Origin: Fistularia commersonii
Taxonomy: Eukaryota > Chordata > Actinopteri > Syngnathiformes > Fistulariidae
Length of the DNA stretch: 64,000 bases
Reading direction: 5' to 3'
Assembly: GCA_037954325.1 (NCBI GenBank)
Contig: JBBMNZ010000002.1
Location: 11,222,679 to 11,286,678, forward strand
Position numbers and translations under genes: made by a program. Shown here piece after piece: positions 1 through 11,859 of the stretch. The notes under the pieces are model-generated. The model was not told the origin of the DNA. It saw only the letters and a program-made list of their open reading frames with translations, and did no database searches. Positions within the stretch are counted from its first letter, which is position 1; each line of letters opens with the position of its first letter.

Positions 1-213
1 ACTCATTCGAATGTAAATCTGCAGCAGTTTATAGGAATTTATTCTTGACTGGTTTCAGTAATTTCATTTGGGGGGCAGAAAGTAATTTGATTACAAAAGT
101 AGCCTTTTACAAAGGCAGAGTAACTAATCCTCTAATCACTTCTCATCAAGTGCTAATGGATAGAAGAAGTAACGTTGTGTAACATAACTATTTCTGTGTG
201 CTCTACATTTCAG

Positions 214-3200
214 ATGTCTCTGAGACCAACAAGACTGACACAAGTAATGGAGGTGAGTAAATATCCTGCGGCTTTACAGGAAACCCCCAATTACCCCGCT
301 GCCCACTTATACTCTACAAATTAAATGTCAATTTGTACAAAATTGGTAGGGACTCTCAAAGCCTCAAAATTCACAAATATTTAATTCTAGAGGAAAACAC
401 AAAGAAGGCATATTTACTAACTTCTGGTCCTCTCTGGACACAGGCTTGTGGCATTATTTTAGCTATTAACATTGTGAAATCAGTTCTGTGCCATTGCCAG
501 CCAAAGAGATTGTTTTGATGCTTGTCTGCACTGGATTGCCAGCAGATTGCTTGATCATAGCTTTCATATCACTGCTTTTCTCTTGTTTAGATGGAATGAA
601 AGATCGTGTTGAAAAATCAGACGAACCTGAATCAGTTCTACTTGACAGCATTCAGTCCAAAGGTACGAGCATATGCATGAGCAAAATTTTATTTCCCTGC
701 ATATTCTTGTTGCTGGCAAAAGCTGCAGAATTCAGAACCTTAGCATTCAAAAACATTTTGTCATTATTCAGCTGATTTTTATTCAGCTGCACCTCATTGT
801 GGCCATGATTTTTTTTTTCTTTTCTATTTATTGTGTTTTGATTTTTTTCACCCAAACTTCACCTACCCCCCCTGTCTATCTCTGTTGCATGGTCTTTGTA
901 GGCGAAGTCGTCAGTAAGTCAGTTCACATGTGTTCCTTCAGGGCCAAATGCATCTGTAAACCCTTACTTCCAATTTCAGAACTGCAGCAATGACCCTGAT
1001 ATTTTGGTATAAATGTGTCAGCACATCTTTGGAGATTGAGTGTGATGAATTACCCACAAACTATACTATCAGACATTTAATAAATCAAGTTTGCAGTGCG
1101 TATTATTTCAACGTGCAGACATTGCAGACTGTAGGGACAGTAATCATGCAAATAAATCATATTTGATAAGGATACCACACTGTTGTTATTCTCAGGTCTC
1201 CATTGAGATTTGGGCATAATAAGAAGGCATGTCATTTGAATGCAGGCATCTACAGAGAGTTCTATGCATTTCTTTGTCTGCATTTTTTCCATGTGCGACT
1301 CTCCACAGCATTTCAGCCAAATGATGAGATTCAGATTTTGGCATAAGTTTCCAGCTCAGGAAAATTCATTAAGCAACTGTTGTGACCAGATTGTCTGGGT
1401 TGCATAAATAGGACAGACTAATAGCAAATGAAATAAATTGGCAGAGACAAACCGGGTGGTGTTAAATGAAGGAAGCTTAAACAATTCAAGACAGGGTACC
1501 AAAGAAGAGCCTGCTGTCAAACAATGGTGTGCCTCAGCACTGAATTGTATATAAAGGAACTAGGTTGCACATTTTATTCAGTTAAGATTGGAGATACGAA
1601 ATAAATGACTTTGTATCGGTCACAAGGGATAGCTCAGAGTCACTAAACTATGGGAATGGGTCTTTCTATCATTCAATTTCACACTCTCTCTATATAACAT
1701 ATGAGAATGTGAGTAAACTCTGGGTCATGACAAATCCCTAACCTCTTAATTACCATCTGTAATTTGCTGCTAATGTGCTAATCACAAATGTATTACCTTT
1801 CCACTCATTCCCCCTTTTATGACACCTTATCTCATCTGATTAGAAGATCTCCATGCATCTTTTGCCACAAGGAACCCTTTTGGTATCTATATCTGACACA
1901 AACCTCCTCTTTCCATATTTATTTATTTGTATCTTTATCAGATGCACTTGAGTTGAAAGTCAAAATGCAGTGCAACATGAAACCAAACTGAAGTGAAGAC
2001 TTATGGTTGGGTGGACCATGCAAAAAACTGCAGGTCACGTTTTCTCACATTTACAATATAAGAGTTCACCTGCAAGTTTCTCGCCTCAGTGAGTCAGCAG
2101 AATAACCTGACTTCTCAACGGTGCATATCACATTACACATCAAATCTTATGTATTTCTTCTCGGGCTCAAGTCTTCTGTCAGTCAAAGTCACTGTAAAGA
2201 TTTAGACTGTCAAATTATTCCTGGAAAAGATTCTAAACACAGTTCATGTTGAAGAATGTTTATTTTAAGTATGGAGGCAAATCCTGAGATAAAACAACTT
2301 ATGTGAAATTACACTATAAAAACTAACGTAAAATTAGACCATGAAAACTAGAAAAGGTTTGTCATCTGTTGGATATCAATGCATAAAAATGTTTTTTATC
2401 TCTTTACTTCAATTTGACGCCTTCTTTACTTTGCATTATTAAGAATCAAATTTTGCTTGACCTTGATTTTGTTTTCTTTGTAGCCGATGTCCAATTTTTT
2501 TTTGGTTTTTTGGTTGTTTGGGTTTTTATTTGAGGGGGGGGTGCTAATATTTGATATTTTTGAAAGTCATAAAATCATTTAATTAATTATCAATAGGTTT
2601 TTTAAGTGGGTGAGCTTCTTTTTTTTTCTTTTTTGGGGCCCTTCAATAACAATGGTCTACCTGGGGAAAGCCTTGGAAAATAAAGTAACTACAGTTGGGT
2701 CAAAGGAAAAGAAGTCTTGAATGTGAAATGACTCAAGTTTCCAAGATACATCTTCAGGTCAAAGTCGCATCAAAATAATTCACAACTAAATGTCACAATG
2801 AATGCAGTGGTGGTTATGTGTGTTGTTTATGCGGTTTTGAGGCATCTTGAGCCATATTACATGACTGTTAATGGAAATGTTGGGAAATGACACTTTCGCA
2901 AGCCAGCAGATGAAACTGCGTGATTCACAGTTCGGGTCAAGACAATGCACTCTGCAATAAAAGACCAATAAATGACAGTTACATAGTTATCTTTAGTTTG
3001 AAAGAAAGGATACATTTTAAAGCCCTCATATGGTGCCATTGTCATTGTTCTACCCTACTTTGTCACAAAGTTACACGGCATCATGATCATCAGACACCCC
3101 CCTCCTTGTATGACTCAGCTATGTGGACAAAAACAATTTTTATCAAGAAATATCTGAAAATCTTCAGCTGACACCACCTTTATCAAAAGTTTTCTAACTC

Positions 3201-3335
3201 ATTGAATCAAAATATATAAGAATTTGATTATTTATCCCGAACGTCCGTGATGTCTCTTAATTTGTAGACCGCTGGAACTTAAAGGCGAACGTTTCATTTG
3301 TTTTCTATGCAGATACTGTTGTGAAGAAAGAATGA
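214..3335 (+). CDS. 3' part of an unrecognised spliced gene (exons 214-252, 591-662, 902-913, 3313-3335)
   Basis: Four pieces join in one frame. Exon 214-252 (39 nt) has a pyrimidine-rich acceptor ending CAG and donor GTGAGT. Exon 591-662 (72 nt) follows TTGTTTAG and ends at GTACGA. A 12-nt microexon, 902-913, has acceptor TTTGTAG and donor GTAAGT. The last exon, 3313-3335, follows TTTTCTATGCAG and ends in TGA at 3333. The first three are multiples of three in phase 1, so any can be skipped without a frameshift. The predicted tail is polar and charged, rich in Asp, Glu, Lys and Ser, and ends in VVKKE. It has no transmembrane segment or domain I recognise; it would suit a cytoplasmic tail, but that is inference. 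Upstream exons lie outside the window. An alternative terminal exon could start at 1942 and stop at 1991. The exon chain is moderately supported and the identity is unknown. Confidence 0.5.
902..913 (+). other. 12-nt in-frame microexon
   Basis: A long CT-rich tract with a run of Cs precedes TTTGTAG, and the donor A|GTAAGT follows 12 nt later. Including it adds Gly-Glu-Val-Val and changes the next residue from Asp to Asn. Vertebrate microexons of this size are often neuron-specific, but nothing here shows tissue use. Confidence 0.45.
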
Positions 3336-4610
3336 CCAGCTGAGGAACGGACAATCAACCTCATCTGACAGCCAGCAAACTGTGCGAAGGCCAACCATTC
3401 TGGTTTCAGACTGGCCCATATCATTGTGGGCTCTGTCACTTGCCCAGGACTACCAATTACTCCCAAGATGCTCACATTTCCGACTTGATTTAGCTTTTCC
3501 CAATCTGTTAAGAGATCCCCTCCTCCCTGTAGTACCAATGTATGTACGTATCTGTATGTATGTACAAAACATTACGATAGGACTCGAACATATCAGCCAG
3601 AAAAGATGAGCCATACCTCATTGTGTGTTCCACATGACATCATTTTGAGAGCTGGATGCGATATGATAAACCAGGTTCAAGTCTGTTTTGTTTATTCTGT
3701 TCCCCTGTAAAAGCATACTAATCCTTTCGAAAAGACAACAGCCACAGCTCAGACATCTTTACACTTAAAGCAAGGTGATGCCTAACATCTGCCATCCTTT
3801 TGCTCAAACAACCGAGATACCGCCACCACAGGCATGACGACATTCAACAGTAAAATACCTGACAACACCTTGGATGTTTGGAGTGCAATACACTGACATC
3901 TGGCACGTCTCCTCACACAGTGCTACAACTCAAATCCCCCACTTTTTTGCCAAAACAGGCAATACATTAATTCAGAAAAGGTCTGAGGAGGTATTCCACT
4001 CCCAGGCCTTTCATCTTTGAACAACGCTGACCATGACTGATCTACTCTGCTGTGGAAACCACAGCTTTATTCATTTTAAAAGGAAACCGCTCATCAGCAC
4101 CCACGCACGATAAAGAGGATGTGAGCGTCTTTTAACAAATCGATTAGTTCACCCCATTTCTTTGCTGTTTCCAGTGCATGCTCGAAAATTGCTTTGAACT
4201 TCACCGCCATTTACGGGAATTTACAGTCCTCTCGCTTTTCGCTTGTCTTCTTACCAGATTGTCTAATTGTATCGAAGAATCTGCCTTATTTCATATCAAA
4301 CTATCAAATCACATTTACAGACTTAGAGGAGGTAAATTCTAGGTTGTGTAATGCTTGCAGACGATTTGTAATTTTCAGTAAATCATGTCATGGCTAATAC
4401 GATCATAAACGGTTTCTCTGCTTTTTCCTCTGTTGGTTTTAAAATATATGTTTGGTTTCTTTAAATGTTCAGATGATTCATAAATTACTTTCAGTGGTGC
4501 CATACTAAAGATCAAATGAATAACAATTCAAAGAAAAGATGCCTTCAGCATTCTATGTTTGCTTTGCTAAACTATAACAGTAAAAACTAATAAAGTGATA
4601 GGTGCAAGCC
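3336..4610 (+). other. probable 3' UTR of the upstream gene
   Basis: The stretch after the TGA at 3333 has no long open frame or repeat. The first well-placed poly(A) signal is AATAAA at 4589-4594, followed by T/G-rich sequence near 4625-4650, which would give a 3' UTR of about 1.3 kb. This is inferred from position alone. Confidence 0.35.
4589..4594 (+). terminator. candidate poly(A) signal AATAAA
   Basis: Canonical hexamer with T- and GT-rich sequence 30-60 nt downstream. It is the first such signal in good context after the stop codon at 3333. Confidence 0.35.
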
Positions 4611-7600
4611 AAGCTTCAGCTTTTGATGTATCATGTCATGTGTTCTCTTTTAAATTATGACTATAGCTAATGTTTTATTCATTTGTAATTGCATACGGTG
4701 CCATTAATATTACCTCAGCCCATTTGTGTAGCGCTGAACAACTGGAACAGACGAACAGTCAAGTCTCCGGGCGGACAGAAACAATTAGTGTGTCCTGTGA
4801 TCTCCAGCATGCTGCCTATTTGGCTCACAGCCTCTCTGCTGTATCAAATGAAAAGCAGTATCTGGCAGTCTGTCTCGCCCCAGAGCCCTATCCTCCCTCA
4901 TCCAAGCTCACTCATGCCCAGAGACCTCACAAGCAGGCTGGAGTTTGTGCCTCCAGTGGCAATGTTAAACAGACCACCGCCGGGGTCATCTTATCATTTG
5001 TACAGGCGGGACCCTGTTTCAATGTGTATTTGCTTTTCTCAACAACCATTCACCCAATTAACTTCACACTTGGCAATGGTTTTTGTGAACGCTTCCAAAA
5101 AAATGTCAAGTTTGAAGTCATTTACTGAGAACTTTTTTGGCTGAGTGAAGGTTTTTTTTTTTGTTTTCCCCTCGCTCTCCTTTTCTCACACGGCGAGTGG
5201 TTGCGCTTAATTTTTCTGGTCCAACAAGCAGAAGACAAATTCAACAGGTCTAAATAAGGCTGATGTTGTGGGTCAAATATTTGGTGATTAGAAGGTGTCC
5301 GACTGCATATTTCATCTAATCTATGTCAAATCCGCATTCCGTTTGATTATGTGTCAGTTACTGGCTTCAGACGCTGCTTCTGGTTTAGAAGACAGATTAG
5401 AAAAGAAACCGAATGTTTGCAAATGGAATGGCCATAATCCAAATACAACACGACTGTCTCCATCATGCCTTTGACAATTTGGAATCAGGCTGAAGGATTT
5501 CTACAGTCAGAAGTATTTTTATGTGCCAAACATTGGAACACGTTTTGGTGAACTTTTTTAAGGCAACTCATTAGGAACACGGATCAAATTAGATTGTGAA
5601 ACACGGATGAGAAGGAAATCGCGTATCTTTTCATCCCAAAACACGCAAAACACAAGACAGCATATTCAAGATAATCTTCAAACAGAGAATTCCTCCTTTA
5701 AACAAACTGTAAATCATGGGTTATTATTGGCAAATGAAAAATGCTGCAAAATTAAGCATAGCCATCATAACTGAGTTATATAATACCATAAAAGGATCAA
5801 ATACAGGTTTTCAACCTGTTGTTGTGTGAAACTGACAAGAAACATGTTTCATGCTGCCCTAGCAGCTACCATGTTTGTGTTGCATTCACATGCTACATGA
5901 CAAGTGAATGTCAGGCCCAGTTGTGCGTGGAAGAGAGACAGTTTAAATGTTAATGGCTTCATTTAAATGTTGCATGTCAGAGTGGAGGTTTCCTGATCTT
6001 GAGGAGCAGATCAGTGTTACGGGGGAAAGGCTTCATTGCACAGACTCACTTCTGTGTACTAGCTGCTTGGCATACAAAACACTTCACCGCTAAAATAACA
6101 ACTGCCTATTCCACAAAAAGTGCCTGCGGCATTTACACCTTACATTGTTAGGTTTTATGGTATTCAACAAGGCTGTGAAGATGAAATGGCTCACTCATAT
6201 CTTTTACGGCATAAAAGGACTGCCAACAAATCTTGGACTGTGCTGCGCGTTAAAAACCGCTTGGAACGCGTGGCAAAGAATTCTCGTTTGTGACAGTGCC
6301 TTTGATTGACTGGTGTTGCAGCCATGTTTTTGTCAGTTTCGATCTGACACTTCTTATCAAGGGGCTCTCGGATGACATGTGATGCGCTCAGCTTATTCTA
6401 TTTTCCAAGATGAAAGCTCTGTGGACCTCTTCTTATATAAACATGTATTACCATGTTCCCTCCCCTCCTCCCAGCTCTCCTACTATTCTGCCTCCTATTT
6501 ACACCCCCTACTCCCAACCCCACCCTCTGGTCTCCCCCTCCAAACCCGACGCCACGTTGGCTGTTAACACAGCATAAGCAAATTGAAGAGAAATAATTCC
6601 AGCTCTAAAGCTTTAAATCCCAGCGCAAGATAAGCGGTTTTATCTGAAATGGAGTGTTTGTCCTTCATGAAAATTCATCACCCCCACAAGAGGCAAAGGC
6701 AACACTATAGGTGAACTAAGCCGAGATAAACACTCTAATTGGGATGAAAATTGACGCCCCTCATTATGGATGCCTGTCTTCAAAGACGAGCCACTGAAAT
6801 GTTGAGAGGAAATTGACTCGGAGCATTGCTATTTTCCTTTGAACAAGTGAGAATACGACGATTAAACTCCACTGGCACAAGACATTTATGCAGATTACAT
6901 TATTTGTCTGCATAAAAAAAGCATGTTGGTCTCATGATGATAGCTGCTTATAACAGGAGAACTGAAGAGAATGAGAATTAAACAAACTGTTTGTATCTCT
7001 CCTTTTTGTTACTGTCCTAATTATCCAACCGATAGTGTGCTCATCCGGTTGATATGACACTATTGTTATTATTATTATAAAAAATTGCCATAGAACAAAG
7101 TGCCAGGCTAAAACCATTGTTTATAGACCCGTATTTCTTTTTTTTTTTGGCTTAAATTACTGAGCAGCAATTCAACATTGAGAGGACTTGGACTCATAGG
7201 AGGATTCTTTGATGGGTTTTCCCTCCAGCTCACTCAGAATATCAATTCAGTGGTAATCCACAAGAGTCACCTACACACCTGAATTCCTTTCACTGTTGTT
7301 TTCCAAAGCTAAGCATGGCTCAGTTCAGAGAAACGCAAAAAACGATTTGTGTTTGCAATGAAACAAAAAACCAAGACTGATAAGGACCTGCCACAACCAA
7401 TATAAGCTCTCATAGTTAATTTAATTAGAGATCCATCAGAATTATATGTTGATAAGGGTGAGATAAATTACCATCATTAGCTCAGAGGTGTTTTCATTAT
7501 CCATGAGGTCAGCGTTATAATGTGCTCGACCAATTTGGATTACATCTTAATTTAATGAGAGTTTTTGTGTGCGTTAAGTCTTATTTGGAGGAGAAAGAAG

Positions 7601-8812
7601 AAAAAGATTAAATGAGAGCACCTCTTTACTGAGCTCTATTAAACTGAGTGAGGTTGGGAGAAAGACAAACATTCAAAGTGTTTCTCCCACTGAGTTACTT
7701 AAAGTAATTACATCTCATTCAAATGGCAAAACATAACCAGAAAGCTTAATGAAGGGAACTGAAAAGAAACATTTAAAGTGATCAGTAATTATATTGGACT
7801 TTGATAAATGCATCAGTGCTTATTAAGCAGTGGAATTTTGCAGAATGTGGTTATGCTGACATTGTCCAACCAGTTCAAGTTAAATGTCACCTGTATCTTT
7901 GTTCCCAAATGAATCAGCAGTGCATTTAAAAATGAAGACCTCACAAGTCACGCTGAGAGAAGTGCTGAGGTGCTGCAGGAGCCCTGCTGTTTTTCACTCC
8001 AGCCATCTAATGGGAATGCACTTAAGACAATTACTTGCAGAGAAGGAAACTAGCAGAGCAGTGGGGAAGCTGAGGTCAGTTTGTAAAAGTGCACTTTAAT
8101 TTCCCATTTTTTTCAGTCATAAGGTAAGTCTTTAAAACACATCAGGAGCTTCATATATTTATATAATTGTTAACTTTTTTATTTTAATGGTATTATTTAA
8201 CATTAAATTTAAAAAGTCCCAAGGGTCTCTTATGGCGGGGAAAAAATATAAAGCCTTTACCGAACGTAGCTTTTATTTTTTTTTTTATATTGAAGTGCTT
8301 CAATAATAATGTACATGCTAAATTAGAGCTGGGTAACAACCCACACATATCATTTTTTACATCTTTATAACATAAGTGCCTTAGACTTAATTTCTATGTT
8401 TTAGCATGTATGTTCTCCATCAAAGAGCACCTTCACAACATGATGAACATGAACTCCTTTACTTGGTCAGTCATTTTTATCACCCAGACTAATTCACCCT
8501 TAAACAATTCAACATGATTTCTTGTGAATCACAGGAGACACAAATTTTGTTTGATTCTGTACAAAAAGCTTCAAAGACAAAAAGCAGTTTAAGTGCGGAG
8601 AAAGGCTCAACTGACCAGTTTATGAGTCATTAACAAAGGGAGTATAGCAATTACATCACATAGTATTGTATGTGCTCGGGTTCAGTTTGATCTATTTTTT
8701 TAAATGTGTTTAGATTATCATGTCTTGTAATTGAAGACAAATGACGTTTTTTGAATTTGATATTTGAATATCAGGGACAAAAATATTTCTTTGCAGCTGT
8801 TGAATTCACACG
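4611..8812. other. gene-free stretch, possibly containing conserved noncoding elements
   Basis: I see no exon with convincing splice sites and no recognised repeat. The sequence is complex and free of simple repeats, with many ATTA/TAAT cores and balanced composition, for example around 4690-5060, 6580-6900 and 7400-7760. That texture is typical of regulatory deserts next to developmental genes, but only alignment could show conservation. Confidence 0.3.
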
Positions 8813-9239
8813 TGGCACGGTGGCGCAGTGGGTAGCGCTTTGGCCTCACAGCACAAAGAGCCCCTCGATTCCAACAAGGGGACCCTTTTGTGTTGGGTTT
8901 GCATATTTGCCTTGTGTCTGCGTGGGGTTCCTCCGGGTTTTCCGGTGTCCTCCCACAGTCCAAAAATATGCTGGTTAATTGGAAAAAATTGGGAAAATCA
9001 CCCAGAATGAATAAGAGAGTGAATGGTTAATTGTCTATATATGTGGCTCTGCAATGGACTGGCGACCAGTCCATGTTGTAGCCTTCCTCTCGCCTGATGA
9101 CAACTAGGACAGGCTCAAGCATCCCTTACGCCCTGAATGCAGGATAAGCGGAAGACGATGGATGGATGGATGGATGGATGGATGGATGGATGGATGGATG
9201 GATGGATGGATGGATGGATGGATGGATGGATGGATGGAT
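8813..9239 (+). mobile_element. fish SINE, copy 1, full length with GATG tail
   Basis: Begins GGCACGGTGGCGCAGTGG, a tRNA-like A-box head, and continues with the common fish body: CGTGGGGTTCCTCCGGGTT, the CCAAAAATATGC block, GGTTAATTGG, GACTGGCGACCAGTCC and GGATAAGCGG. It ends in about 20 GATG units (9157-9239). The same family recurs at 23377, 23773, 56690 and, reversed, at 62163. The ORFs across it are repeat artefacts. Confidence 0.85.
9157..9239. repeat. (GATG)n microsatellite, the SINE tail
   Basis: Near-perfect tetranucleotide array of about 83 nt at the 3' end of SINE copy 1, expanded from the family's short GGAT tail. Confidence 0.95.
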
Positions 9240-10540
9240 TCACTTCTAACTCCATTGACGCACTGCTCGGGATCCATCTCGTGTTACTTTGTTCCCTCCA
9301 GCTGGAAAAACTTGTTAAACTAATGTCTTGAAAGTCTTTCCGTTTGCACGCTATATGAGCAATTGAGAGTAAAAGCCAGAGTGCGCAGTCATTGGCCCCT
9401 TCATTAGAAAGCAAAAGCTGTGATCCAAATCCTGTTGCAAAGGATTGATTTCTGGTCTTGCAAACTGTATGCACACCATGAGGACAATTTCTTAATTTGC
9501 ATCAATTGTTTTTAACTTTAATTTAAGTTTCCACAGGTACCTTATACTGATTGTTAGCCTTTGACCCTCATAGCTGTGGGGCATGGTCCAATCGAGCAAA
9601 TTCTGGGTGTTTCACTTTTTTTCAGGAAATAGTACAGCTTCATGGTGAGACTTGGAGTCTTTGTCTCATGACACATAATTAACAGTGGTGGCCACTGACC
9701 TGCTTGCTTTGGAATCTTACAAGAGGAATGGTAGCTCTCCTGGAAATGGATTAGATTACAGACATGATCACAAATGTAAAACTAGATTTTATAAACTGCT
9801 GATAACTAGCAAAGGTTACACAAAGCTGGTCTTGAGGCGAACAGTGCAGAACTCAACCATCAGAAAGATGACGAAAAGAGGAAGTATCCATGATAAAGAC
9901 ACACCGGTTTGCATTAAAATGACCCAAATTTCCTCTGCAAGTATTTCAATGAGTACTTTATGATATTTTCAAAAGTATTGAAGAGAACTGTTAATTAATG
10001 AGTTGTCATTTACACTAGGGCTTCATTGTGCTGCCTTCATGTGTTCATAAACATCAAAAACAAGGACAGACTATTTGAAATATCTTTCAAAGGGATTGGA
10101 CTCAATCTTTTTGTTTTGTCTGGCGAATCACAAAGACACAAAGTGAACCCGCTTGCGTTGTAAACATGAGGTAAAGAGATGAGCACATATACATGTACCG
10201 TATTAATTGCGACTTGGAGTGCTCCACAATATAAATCAAAAAGCATTCAAAATGGAAACATCAGCATTCAATCACTCAAAGAGAATCCCTTAAAGCAGTA
10301 GAAGAAAATCTAGGTCTTGAGTTTGATTGAAGTTTTCTATATTTATAGCATCTCTCATCTTTAGTCTTCTAGGATTGTGTCCCACATGTCAGTCGCATAG
10401 TGACTAAGGCAGGCACCCTATATTTAGTTGAAACACCATGGATAGCAATGTTAAGCAAGATGACCAGAGATCAGTAGATCAGAAAGCTACCTTTAACACT
10501 ATTTGTTATTTTGAAAATCACAAATATTTAATAACCCCTC
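9240..10540. other. gene-free stretch
   Basis: No exon, repeat family or RNA gene recognised. The short open frames have no splice context or familiar motif. Confidence 0.4.
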
Positions 10541-11800
10541 CTTGATCTTACCGTGGTGGAGGGGTTTGCGTGCCCCAGTGATCCTGGGAGTTATGTTGTG
10601 AGGGGCCTTTATGCCTGGAAGGCTCACCTAAGGCAAACAGGTCCCAGGTGTGGGACCAGACAAAGCGTGGCTCAGAAGACCTCCCATGAATACGAAAATC
10701 ATTGGACCCAGTTTTCCCTTGGCTGGAAGCTGGTCACCGGGCCCCCCCTCGGAGCCAGGCCCGCGGACGGCGCTCGGCCACGAGTACCTGATGGCTGGGT
10801 CTTTATCCATGGGGCTCTGCCGGGCACAGGGAACCACATGGACCCCTCTTCCCCTGGGCTCATCACCCACAGGAGGGCCAAGGGGGTCGGGTGCAGTGTG
10901 GGCTAGGCAGTAGCCGGAGCGGGGACCTTGGCTGTCCGATCCTCGGCTGCAGAAGCTGGCCCTTGGTACATGGAATGTCACCTCTGTGGCACGGAAGGAG
11001 CCCAAGCTGGTGCGCAAGGCTGATAGATTCTGACTAGATATAGTTGGACTCACCTCGCCACATAACGTGGGGTCTGGAACCAGGCGTCTCGAGAGGGGCT
11101 GGACTCATTTTTTATTCTGGAGTTGCCCCCGGTAAGAGGCACCGGGCAGGTGTGGGCATATTGATTGCCCCTCGTATCGGCGCCTGCACATTGGCAGAAT
11201 GACAACCACATCCCAAGGGAGGGGGGGGACATTGAGTCCAAATGGGCCTTGTTCCATGTTTCCATTGTCGATGCGGCAGACCAGAGCTGCGGCCGTATGA
11301 TGGTCGATGCCATTTGGGGCGGCGACCCTCGAACCGTCAAACTGAAGAAGGAGTCCTATCGGGCCTTTATGGCCGGTGGGGCTCCAGAAGCAGTTAGCAG
11401 GTACCGGCAGACCAAGCGGCATGCATCTTCAGTGGTTGTTGAGATAAAAACTTGGCTGTGGGAGGAGTTTGAGGAGACCATGAGGAACAACTTCCGGTGG
11501 GCGTCAAGGAGATTCTGGTTCACCATCCAGCAGCTCAAAAGGGGGAAGCAGCGCTCTGTCAACACTGTGTACAGTGGGAGCGGAGAACTTCTCAGCGCAG
11601 CCTGGGCATTGAGGGGATCCAGTTCATTGGCCACACGATCAAGTCTCTGCTTTTCCCAGATGATGTGGTTCAGTTGGTTCCATGATCTCCGGCTCTCACT
11701 GGAACGGTTCGCAGCCGAGTATGAAGCAGCCAGGATGAGGATCAGCACCTCGGAATGAAATACATCGGTGTTCAACCGGAAACAGGTAGAATGCTCACGC
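10541..11800 (+). mobile_element. Rex3-like RTE LINE, internally deleted copy
   Basis: Starts with the family's 5' leader (CCGTGGTGGAGGGGTTTGCG, then a TTATGCCTGGAAGG block). From about 10960 it encodes the start of the apurinic endonuclease domain (LALGTWNVTS, then KEPKLVRK and LDIVGLTS), interrupted by stops. After a gap, 11440-11590 encodes the linker (RWASRRFWFTIQQLKRGKQ, NTVYSGSGELL). It then jumps to the end of the reverse transcriptase core near 11640-11760, where the FADD box reads FPDD, followed by RFAAEYEAARMRISTS. Most of the reverse transcriptase is deleted. A 13-nt tandem duplication lies at about 11820-11845. Dead copy. Confidence 0.8.
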
Positions 11801-11859
11801 TGGGTAGGGGAAGAAGTTTGTATGCTGAAGTTGTATGCTGAAGTTCAGGTGAAAGGTAT

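Noticed and set aside
8813..8860. Possible tRNA gene at the head of the SINE
   Set aside because: Only an A-box-like segment is recognisable; there is no cloverleaf or mature tRNA 3' half.
9115..9474. 119-codon frame with Ile-His-Pro-Ser repeats
   Set aside because: Translation of the (GATG)n tail of a SINE.
11165..11758. 197-codon plus-strand frame that looks like a gene
   Set aside because: It is a chance-open stretch of a deleted Rex3-type LINE; its middle and end match LINE linker and reverse transcriptase motifs.
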